From Stieleria magnilauensis (GTDB taxonomy: Bacteria; Planctomycetota; Planctomycetia; Pirellulales; Pirellulaceae): a DNA stretch of 64,000 nucleotides. Made by a program: the position numbers and the translations under genes. Positions 32,856 to 44,800 of this stretch are shown piece after piece (position 1 is the first letter of the stretch; each line of letters opens with the position of its first letter). The stretch is from contig CP036432.1 in NCBI GenBank assembly GCA_007753675.1, forward strand, positions 408,394-472,393. Reading direction: 5' to 3'. The notes below the pieces were generated by a model. The model ran no database searches. It worked only from the letters and a program-made list of their open reading frames with translations, and had not been told where the DNA came from.

Positions 32856-35800
32856 ATGATGAATCGATCGCATGAGCTCGGCGACGGGAAATACCGCCGA
32901 AAACCAGTAAAATCACTGAGACACCACCGCCGATGTGTTTCCAGACGCAACCTCTTGGTGGAGCAATTGGAGTCTCGACGTCTGCTGGCCGTTGACTACG
33001 GCGACGCTCCCGACGCGAGCGATCTCTCCGGGGCGGGGGACTACGCGACGAGATCGCAGAGCGATGGAGCGGCACACGAAATTGTGCCCGGCCTCTTTCT
33101 CGGCCGGTGGGTCGACGGCGATTCTGGAACGGCGCAGGGATCGGGCGCGAAGGCTGACGACCACTCAACCGTGCTCGCGGATCTCACGGCCGACTTCGTT
33201 GCCGCCGTCGATCCTGCGGCCATGACTGCTGGTGACTCCATCGATTCAGACGCCGCAGGCGGGGGCACTTGGCAATACTTGGTCAGCGAGTCGATCGATC
33301 CGAGTAGCGGCTCCGCCAATCTGCAACGGCTCGCGTGGGACACAACGCTCAACGCGTTCGAAGATCCTGCATTCGATCACACCGATGGTTCAAATGGCGA
33401 CTTCATGGGTTTTCCCAGCGGCGATGAACTCGCGTTTCACCCCCGCATTGCCGCAGCGAGCCACCGGTTGGTTGCACGCTGGGTCGCCGGTTCGACCGAT
33501 GCGGGACAGATTGCCATCGAAGGTCGGGTACGCAAGAGTGACATCGCTGCTGGTGACGGCACGCGCCTATTGGTCTACGCCGATTCGGTCTTGGTCTTCG
33601 ACGACGTGATTGAAGGCGAAGATGGTCGTGGATTCACTTTCACGTTGCCCGAGGTTGACGTGGCTGAAGGTTCGATCGTCGACTTCGTGATCGACGCCAA
33701 TTCAAGCTCTAACTCTGATTCGACGCGTTTAAGCGCAACCATCACTCGCGGTGACGACGAAGACGGTGTCGTCGGTGGAAACTTGGAAGACTTCGACTTA
33801 TTGCCCGGCCGACAGCCGGAGATCCAAGTCGTTGCGACCAACCTCACCGACAAGCCGGCGCTGCTGGCCGGTTGGATCGACTTCAACCAGGACGGCGTTT
33901 TTGACGACGCCGTCGAGCGAGCGGTCGCCGATGTCCCGATCGGCTCGGATGCCGCGACCGTGACGCTGGTGTTTCCCGAGCCTCCAGAAAACTCGGTCTT
34001 CACCACCTACGCCAGGCTGCGACTCAGCTCCGACACCGACTTCGTCGCCGATCCCCATTCGGATGGTTTGGTCGACAGCGGTGAAGTCGAAGATTACCGA
34101 ATCGGAAGGCCATCACGCGTCTGGGTCGGTCAGGGCAACAACCACAGCGTCTTTAACGGAGCAAACTGGGCGATTCGAGATGCCGATGGAACGGTAACGC
34201 CATCGAGCCGGCCGCCGAGATTTTATGAAAATGTCGTCGTTTCGGAGCAATACGCCGGGGAAACTCTGCTGATCGAGACGGACCGCAGCGATCGGTTTCG
34301 CGTCCGTTCCATGCGGAGCGCCGCCGATCTGCAAGTACAGCAGAAAGGTCTCTTGCAAATCAATCAAGATTCCCGGATCGCCGGACTCACTCTTGACGGG
34401 GTGCGCACCGATTTTGGTGACTCGTTGCAGGCACCGTCCGGGACTCGACTGACCATCGACGGCGACTTGAGATGGAACCAAGCCCAAATCAACTCGATCA
34501 ACTTGCAGGTGATGGGGAATCTTTTGATCGATAGCGATCGGGAACATGCATTGATCCGTAGCGCGATCAACGTCTACGGAGATGCATCTATCTGGTCCGG
34601 CGGTGACATCAATGCGAGCAGTTCGACCATTCGGAATCATGGAACGCTGACGACGACGTCCAATGCCGACAGCCTGCCGCCGGGAGCCTTCAACCCGCCC
34701 GCAACGATCGTCAACGAATCGGGAGCGACTTGGATTCATGATGCTCCGCCCGCCGCCGATGATGAAGCGGATCTTTTCGGGCGATTCTACAATCACGGGA
34801 CATTGCAGCTCGATTCGGGCAAGCTTGCGATCGGAGATTGTTGCACTCCGCTGACGCACACCGGGCACTTCAATTTGCTTCCCGGTACGGAACTCACGTT
34901 GCGAAGCAAATTCACTCTGGATTCCAAATCTTCGGTGCGATCGGAAGCAGGCAGCGTGCTGGTCATCGAGACCAGTAACAACACGATTCGTGGGGCGATG
35001 GATGTCGACGGCACGCTGCTGATCGAAGGCGGCGTCGATTTTGATACGGCAGTTTCGCTTGCAAACCTGACCATAAACGGCGGTTCCATCGTTGCCTCCG
35101 ACCCAGTCAACGTCACCGAGCACTTCCAGTTCCTCGGCGGCACGCTGGGCGGTGGAACGATCACGAGTGAGAAACTATTGACCCTGGGCAGCTTATCGGG
35201 CGACGACGGGCTGACGATCCGTTCCAACTTGATCAATGAAGGTCGGGCTGATTGGCAGGGTCAGAGCATTCATTTTGACAACGGTTCGATTGTGAACAGG
35301 GGCGTGTTTGTCGACGCGTCGGGCGGGAATCTCATCACCCCCGTGTTTAAGAGCGGGAACGTTGAGAACCACGGCCGTTGGACAATCGACGATTCGGTCG
35401 GTTCGTCGGGCGTGGCGACTCGCAAAGCGGATTTCGTCAATCATGGCGACTTCATGGTGGCGGGACAGAATGTGGAATTCTACCGCTTTGACCAGGAATC
35501 TGGAACGTTGCAGTTGGCCAATGGCGCGTTCGGGGTTGTCGGTGGCGACCTGAACCTACGCGGCGGTCAACTCGTCGGCGACGGACAAATCAATGGTTCC
35601 GTTTTGCAATCGGGCGGCACGATCAGTCCTGGGATGTCGCCCGGCATCCTGGGCATCAGCGGAGACTTGATTGTTACTGAGGGGGACTATCTGGTCCAGA
35701 TCGGTGGCCCGGCGACAGATGAAAATGGTGACGATGCGGCTGGGCTCCATTTTGACCGCGTCACCGTCGGAGGAAACTCGCAGCTCGATCGAATCCGCGT

Positions 35801-38800
35801 CGAACTACTCGGCGACTACCAGCCGACGCTTTCGAGTCGGTATTTGGTGCTGCAGGCTAGCGGTGTCTCTGGGCCGGCAAGCGACAATGCGTCGGACGTT
35901 GGCATGACGATACCGGGCAGCGACTCGGTGGTCGAACTGGTCGTCACCACGTTGATCAACAGCCCGCCGATCGCAGATGCCGGCGGTCCCTACAGCGGCG
36001 TCGAAGGAACGCAATTCATACTCGACGCAACCAATAGCTTCTCTGCGAAGCAGTCGTCCGAGACGCTCGAGTACCACTGGGATCTCGATTACGACGGCGC
36101 GACATTTGATCCGCAATCCTTTGGCGCGACTTTGCCGGTGACGTTCTATGACGATGTGGATCCACCGCGCACCATCGCCGTCCGGGTCACCGATACAGAT
36201 GGTGACGTTGACATCGCATCGACCACGTTTTCGATTGCCAATGTTGCACCCGACATGCGTGGAGCCTTTGGTGTGCCAAGGCTCTCGATCGAAATCGACG
36301 ATGATTATGTCGCCACGCTTGTCGGACAATTCGAGGATCCCGGCCACGACACGCAAGCGGTTTTGATCGATTGGGGCGATGGCTTTCCACCGACGGAGCT
36401 CGCGCTCTCCGACGTTGAACGAGACTTCTCAGCGAACAGGACCTATCCGATCCCCGATTCGGCGACAAACTATTTGATTACCGTGACAGTGACCGACAAG
36501 GATGGCGGTAGCGACACGGGGCAGATCGGGCTGGAAGTACGGGAACCACTGTCGGAAATTCGCGGGATCAAATTTGACGACGCCAACGGAAACGGAATCC
36601 AAGATACTGACGAATTAGGGCTGCCTGGTTGGACCATCGAATTGTTCGATCCGACCGCGGGACAGATCCTTCAAACCGCTGTCACAGATGCTAGCGGTGC
36701 GTACGTCTTCGAGGAAGTTGCGTTGGGGGCCTACCAGCTACGCGAGACGCAGCAATTCGGATGGCATCAAACCTTTCCTGTCAATCCACTCGATCGCATC
36801 AGTACAGCCGCGGACGGAACCGAATCGGACGGCCAAAGCGATTCGCCATCGATTTCCGCGGATGGCCGGTTCATCGCATTTTCTTCTTTAGCATCCAACT
36901 TGGTTGCCGACGATGCCAACCGATTGCGTGACATCTTCGTCAAAGACACGGCGACCGGTGCGATCGAGCGCGTCTCGCTGTCGGTCAATGGCGATCAGCC
37001 CGACGGCGCAAGTTACACCCCATCGATCAGCGGCGACGGCAATATTGTTGTTTACCGCTCTGTCGCACAAAACTTGGTACAAGACGACCGCAACGTCGCC
37101 AGTGACATCTTCGCGTACGATCGTCGCACCGGCGTGACTCGGCGTGTGAGTGCAAACTTGGATCTGGACGAAGGCAATGAGGATAGCTTTGCACCGTCCA
37201 TCAGCGGCAATGGTCGGTTCGTTGCGTTCGAGTCGACGGCGTCGAACCTGGTTGCCGGAGACACCAACGGAGTCGCCGACATCTTTGTGACCGATTTGCA
37301 CACGGGGCTTACCAAACGCGTCAGCATCGCGAGCAACGGATCTCAATCGAATCGGGGAAGCTTTCAACCCAGTCTCAGTGACGACGGTCGATACGTCGTC
37401 TTTTCGTCGGGTGCACAGACGCTTGACGATCGTGACCGTGACTTGAATCTTGACATCTATGTCTACGATCGAGCACGAAACGCGCTGACGATCGCAAGTC
37501 GCGGTGCTGGTGGGCAAGCCGCAAACGGAGACAGTTTCGCGCCCGCCATCAGCGGTGATGGACAAGTCGTCTCATTTGCGACCACCGCAACCAATCTGTT
37601 GCCCGGCGACACAAACGGGCAGATCGATGTCTACGTTTCGGATTGGACCGACGGCAGGCTCCGTCGCGTCACGCACGGAAACGGGCCGAGCAGCGGGGCA
37701 AGTCTGAACGCTGACGGTACGAACGTGTTGTTCACCTCGTACGCGAGTGATTTGGTTTCAAGCGATACGAACAACGGGCCGGACGTCTTTTTTCACGATC
37801 GAACACTCGATGTCACCAAGCGGGTTGGACAGTCGCTGATCGAAGAGGCCGACCACTTCGCTCTGCATGCAGTGCTCAGTCAAGATGCCAGCGTGATCGC
37901 GATGGCATCTGACGGCAGCAACCTGATTGCGAACGACGCAAACGCGCGACGCGATCTTTTCACTCAGCGATTGACCGGGTCCTACGCAGTGAAGGTCGAT
38001 TCGATTGGTGTAATCGACGGACTCGATTTCGGAAATCAGTTTCGGTTGGCTTCTATCTCGGGGCAAAAGTTCGCCGACGAAAACGGCAACGGCGTTCGGG
38101 ACGTGGACGCCGAAACCGGTGCATTCGTCGAGCCGGGGCTGGATGGATGGACCATTCAGGCCGTTAACAGTCGGACCGGTGAGTCCTTTCTGACGGTCAC
38201 GTCCAGCGTCGACCTGGACGGAAACGGAGTCATCGATCCGATCAGCGAGCAAGGGCTGTACGAGTTTTCGGCTTTGCCGCCCGGCGGATACGAAGTGTTT
38301 GAACGACTCGAGGACGGCTGGATCCCTTCATCGCCGCGTCTTCAACTTCCCGTGCCGTTGCAGTTTCGTGCACCGATCTCCAATGACCCACCACCCTTCG
38401 GTCCGGCCAACGACCCTCGACTTTCTGTCCCCGCAAGCAGGCTTTTGCGGACACAGCGCGTTCGAACACCCGTCACACGGATTCCGGCGGTCGCCGAAGG
38501 GCAAAGTGAGCAATTGCCGATCCTCTATGTCAAAGGCTTTAACGACGATGGTTCGGGGTGGGGAGAAACAGGATTGTACTTCCAAAACCTCGCCGACATC
38601 ACCGACGGCCAAAGTTACGCGAAGGGTTCCGCGGGTATCGAGACTTACGGAATTCAATTCTGGTCAACCGACTTCGGAGATCCCAATCTTGACCCGGAGA
38701 ATGACTCCTTCGATCGCAGTGGTGCGGTGGTCCAAACACTCGACGATTTAGCCGATCCCAACAACGTTCTGCGAAAACCGTCTGCCCAAGAATTCATACT

Positions 38801-41800
38801 CAATAGCCTTAGCGAGATATTTGCCGGGCTTTTTGATCCGGAGAATTGGGTGCTGGAGTGCCCCGATCTTCTTGATGTGACGTCGTGCCATATTCCGGCG
38901 TTGTCGTACGATTTTGCCGAAGCCCGCTCGAGTTACAACGTCAACGGATTGGCTCGTTACCACGCCGAAGACCTGTTGGAGTTACTGCAAGATCAGCTCG
39001 GTCGCGTCGGCCCTTTGAGTGGCGAGTCGCAAGTCAACTTTTTGACCCACAGCGCCGGTGGACTCGACACTCGCGCGGCGCTGGCGCTCCTGCAAGCGAC
39101 CGGTGACCCGGCGCTGCAGCAGGCGGTTTCCAACGTCGTTTACACGGCACCTCCGTTTGGCGGCAGCACCGGAGCTGAAATGTTGAACGCGTTTTATGAA
39201 AACGACACGCTCGGAGCGACGCTACTCGATCCTTGGGTGACGGAATACTTGACCGATGCTTACTGGGGACCGTTTGAGTCCCTCGCGCGGCTGTTTATCG
39301 CCGAGCCGATTGTCGCGTCCGTCTACCAGGCGATCGACCTGTTCTCGGGAAGCTACGACACGCTTGCCGAAAAGATCGCCGCGGTCCCAGATGCCGAAGC
39401 GGTCTCGCTTGCCATCGACCAGACGATCGACGAATTGGATGGTTTCATCAAGAACGTCACGGCACATCTTCCCAGCGGATCGTTCGGGCTTGCAGAAATT
39501 GACGAATTCCTGAGCACCGATTCGAACAGCTTTGATCCGCTGTTTCGAGGTTCTATCACCAATGAATTGATCGTTCCGATCGTCAGGCAAGTCTTGACAG
39601 CGGCGATGGGCCTGCCCGGACAACCGAAATTGCGGGACGACCTGCGGCCGTACGAAGCCATCCACGATAATCTTGAGCAGTTCGACGCGAACTTGCAGAT
39701 TCCCCAGTTCGTTGTGTGGGGCGAAGGCGGGTTCTTGCGATTTCTCGCGGGAGACGCCGCCCCGAATACCCCCGTTCCGATCAATCAAGGCCCACCGCTG
39801 GAACTGGCCGCTGCGGACCCGAGATCCCTTCACGCGTACGGCAACGAAGACCGTCAGGGGCTTGATTTCAGTCAGATCGACACTCAGCCGGGGGACGGCA
39901 ATTTGTCTCGGACCAGCGCGCTCTTTTTGACCGATCTGGCCGGCGGCTACATGAAAGCTTTGGCGGGTTTCTCAAGACACACTCACGGAACGATCCCGAC
40001 GGATCTGTTCACTTCCGAATCCAATATTCAAGGCTCGTTTCTGCAGCAAGACGACGACAATCAAGCGTCGCTGGGCGAGGTGATCGTTGAAACGCTTCTC
40101 ACTCCAGTCACGTCACTCGCCGTCACGGAAGAAACAGTTGTAGTCGATCCTGATGCACGAATCTATCGATTGAATGGCGACGCGGAGATCAGCTTTGAAT
40201 CGGAAGAAAAAATCTTTCTGGACGAATTCAACCGCGTCTTTTCCGTTCGCCCGTCCGGTGTCGAATACCGCGTCGCTGCCGAAGATCAAATCGACCATGC
40301 GGATTGGATACTGGTTGATCCAAATCAATTCTCGCGTCGCGCGGTTTCCCTTTCCAGCGGCCTGGGGATCGCCGACGAACAACCGTTTACGCTGCAGTGG
40401 CGTTCACTCAATCAGCACGGCGGCCGCGAAGCCATACGCAGTGCGACATTCATCATCGACACCAACGCACCGAGTCTGCAGTATGTAGATGTCTTTGATG
40501 CTGAGTCACCCGATGACGGCAGCCAGATCTACTTTAATGGTCGGCCGCTGATCAGCAATACGTTCCAGTCGCGGCGATTCGATGGACCGGCAACGTTCTC
40601 CAAGCCCATCGATTGGTACATCAATCTCGACCGGGGAAAGCAGATTCACCTGGAGTTTGATTCACCAACGAATTTTGAATACGCGTGGAATGACCCGAAT
40701 CTGTCCAGCCCCAGCACATCGGTCCAGGGCGACCCCGCGGCAGGCATCATCGAGTTGTTCGTTCGCCGCAATGAAGCTGGCTCCGTGCCGGTCCTGGGCA
40801 TCGGGCTCACCTACTTGGAAGAGGGGACCCAGGTGCTTTATTACCGCACCAGCGATGCCAATGGAAACCAATCGGCCATCCAGTCAATCGAATTCTTTGT
40901 CGATGCGTCGCCCCCGCAGTTGCAGTTCAGCGTGGCGAACAATCAGATTGTTGGGCCACAAACGCCGATCACCTTCCTAGCAACGGACGTTGGCGTGGGG
41001 ATTTCCGAAGCGCGAGTCACTCTTCCCGGCGTGGGCAACTTGGGCTCCGGTGCGAGCTTTTCCCTTTCTGAAACGGCCTTTGCCAGTCAGATTAACTCCG
41101 GCGAAAGCGTCAGTTTGAACGGGCTCGCAGAAGATTTGGTGGGCAATCAACAATCGACGACGTTCTCCCTCGTCTACGATTATCTCGGCCCTTCAACCGA
41201 AATCGAATCCATTTCGGTGGGAACACGTCTTGCTGATGGTCGAATCATCACGACCGTTCCTGAGGTGACCGTGGTGTTTCGGGTCGACGATGATGCCGCG
41301 GGATTGGACGAGGCGAGTTTATCGTGGAGCGTTGGTGCGGCCGGAAATGGGGCGCTGTCCACTGGAACCCCGAGACCGCTCGGTGACGGTCGTTATGAGG
41401 TGAAGGTTCCATTGGCGATCGGTGAAAATCATTTACAGTTGCGGGCGACCGATAACGTCGGCAACCCAAGCTTTACCATACAAACGTTGTTGCGATCGCC
41501 CAGCCACCGTCTGGAACTGGATCGAGGCGATCGGGTCTCGGGCGTCGACTTTGGAAACACACGATTTGGATCGATCAGCGGATTCATTTTTAACGACGCA
41601 ACCGGTGACCTGCGCTACGACTATCCCGATGACCCGCCATTGGAAAACGTCGCAGTCTATGTCGATCGAAATTCAAATGGCCGCTTTGATGCTGGCGAAG
41701 CAATGGTATTCAGCGATGTGGAGGGTCGATACCAATTCAATCACTTGCCGCCGCGGACCTACGACATCCGTGTGATGGTTCCCGCAGGTTACGAACTCGT

Positions 41801-44800
41801 CTCTCCCCCCGACGGACTGCAATCGGTGTCACTTGGCATCCAGGATTCTGTCGACCACCTTTCGTTCGGTTTCGAGTTTTTGGGGGCGACCATCGCGGGC
41901 AGAGTGTTTGACGATGCCAACGGCAATGGCGAACTCGACGCCGGCGAGTCTCCTATCTCGGGCTTCGGTGTGAACTTGAGCGTTGGGGCGATGACTTCCA
42001 ACCGTGACTTTGTGACAGCCACAGATGCCGACGGGCATTTTTCATTCTCTGGTCTACAGCCTGGCGACTACACCGTCCTGATTAACGAACCGGCGCAGTA
42101 CGAATCCACGACCGACACGAGCCGAGTCGTGAGCATCGCCGAGGGCCAAGTCGACGACAAGACTTTCTTTGGTCTTTTCGAAACGACATCTGTCAGCGGA
42201 TCGGTGTTTGAAGACCTGAACAAGGATGGCAATCGAGACGCGGGCGAACCGATGCTAAGCGATTTCGTCGTCGAAGTCGACTATCACAGCGACGGTTCGA
42301 TCGACCAGACGATGCAATCAACGGAATCTGGATTCGACTTTTTCGGCTTACCGTTCGGGCAACACGTCGTTTCGCTCGTCCTACCGGAGGGCTTCACTCA
42401 GTCTCAGTTTGTTGACGGAGGTGATTATTCGATCGCGATTGAAAGTGGCACCCAACTGGTCGACCTGGATTTCGGCGTCATCGACCGGCGTGGTGTCGTC
42501 ACAGGGACGAAATTTGAAGACCGGAACGGCAACGCGGTTCACGACCCAGCCGAGCCGGGGCTTGCCGGCTGGACCATCTATGCCGACATCAATGACAACA
42601 AGGTGTTGGACCCCGACGAGCCAACAACAACGACATCCTCCGATGGATCGTACGAGCTAAGACTGCCCGTGGGCGACTATGTGATTCGCGAGGTGCCGCA
42701 AGCGGGTTGGAATCAGACATTCCCCGTCGCGGTGGATTATCAGTCGATCGCGATCTCCAATTTTGTCAAAGGTAACTTGTCGCTGTCCGGGCCGTACATC
42801 GTTTGGGGTGAGAGCACTTCACCCGGGGGACGCTTGCGGCGATTCGACGGCAACAATGTGGTGGACATTGTTGTGATCGAAGATGAAGGGATCACATCAT
42901 TCGACGTCACCCGCGATGGGACTGTTTCTTGGGCGTTGGATCCCGATCGCTTCGATAACGACAGCGACGAGAACGACATCTATCAAAACGTCTCAGGAAC
43001 GGTGCGGCGATTGACACGAAACGGTGTCGAAGACGGCGATCTGCTGACCGACGGAGATCATCTGATCTACAAGAGCGGAAACAATTTGTTTTTGAATGAC
43101 GGTGAGAAGACCATCGTCTTGTCGCAAACTGCTGGGATTGCGGCTGCCGATGGCGGCAGCGTCGTCTTCAATGCGATCGACATCGCGGCCAATCGCATCG
43201 GACTTTACCACTACAACGGCGAACTGATACGAGAGATTTCCGACGCGGCGAGTGAGTTCGTCTTCGAGATCGACGTCCATGGCAGCTACACCGCCTGGGT
43301 CCAGTACGATTCCGCTAGCCAGTGGTATTCGGTGTGGAGAGACGACGGCCAAGGTGCACAGCAAATCGACACCGGACCAGAAACCGCAACTGAAGTGCAG
43401 GTTGACGCATCCGGTAACGTCGCGTGGCTTCGTTGGTTTGACGAGGACAATGCGGAGGTGATTTTTCATGCTGGCGGTGCGCTGTCCACATTGACGAGCG
43501 ACGGGTCGAGAAAACTAGACCTGTCGCTCGATGCCGGGGTGGCCGCGTGGTCGCGTTCGACCGTCGAGAGCTCGAGGGTGTTCATCTACGATGGACGCGA
43601 GATCCTTGAGCCCGGATTTAGCTTTTGCTATGGACCGGTCGTGGAGGAAGGTCGCGTTGCGTTCTTCGCATCCGACATCGGGACGTTGACGACCACGGAC
43701 GTCTACGTCACGGACGTGCGGAGCTATCACGCGGTCTCGATCGATGTGGGACAATCGGTCAGCGAGATCGATTTCGGCAATCGCGCCGAAACAGCCACAC
43801 TTTCCGGCAGTGTCTTTGCGGATCTTGATGGGGATGGCGTTCAAGATCCGGGTGAAGGCCCTCTGAACCGCGCGGACATTGAACTGCTTTTGCTTCCCAG
43901 CCGCCAAGTGCTCGATACGGTGTCAACCGATGAATCAGGGCAGTTTGAGTTTGCCGTCGAACATGGGGTGGAGTACCTGGTTCGAGTTTCGGTGGGGCCC
44001 GGGGAAGAAGTGACTTTTCCGGAAAATCGAATTTATACTTTGACGCCGACTGCCGGTAGCACAAACGTCTTGACGTTCGCCGTCACGACCAACGCTTCGA
44101 CCGATAGCGATGGGATACCAGATTCGGTCGAAGATGGTGCGCCGTTCGGAGGTGATGGAAACAATGATGGCGTCCCAGACCGTCAGCAACCCCATGTCGC
44201 GTCCTTGCCAAACGCCGAGGATGATACCTATGTGACGATTGTCGCGCCGGAAGGCACCGAGCTGGTCGCGGTGACCGCGTTTGACGACCACCCGGAACCT
44301 GACAAAATACCGTCAGACGCAAAGTTCCCGGTCGGATTCATCAGTTTTGAACTACACGGTATCGAGATAGGAGAAACGGTCGATGTCAGACTCGTGTTGC
44401 ATAACAACTCGTTGATTTCGAATTATTACAAGTACGGACCGACTCCGGATGATACCGATCCCCACTACTATCGCTTCACGCGAACTTCGAAATGGGGAAT
44501 TCAATCGTTGTCGCCTGGGGAAGTCGTGCTGCGGTTCACCGATGGTAGGACCGGAGACGACGATTTGACAGAGAATGGCGTGATCGTTGATCCCGGTGCC
44601 CCGCTGTTGATCACGTCAGGGCGCGTGCAAAACCCGATCGACCCCTTCGACGTCAACAACGACGGCGAGACATCGCCATTGGATGCCCTTCAAGTGATCA
44701 ACTACCTGGCCAGAAACCAAGGCGACGGTGAATTCATCGCTGCCATGGGAGAATCGCTTGTGTTCCTCGATGTCAACGTCGACGATCGCGTGAGCCCACT

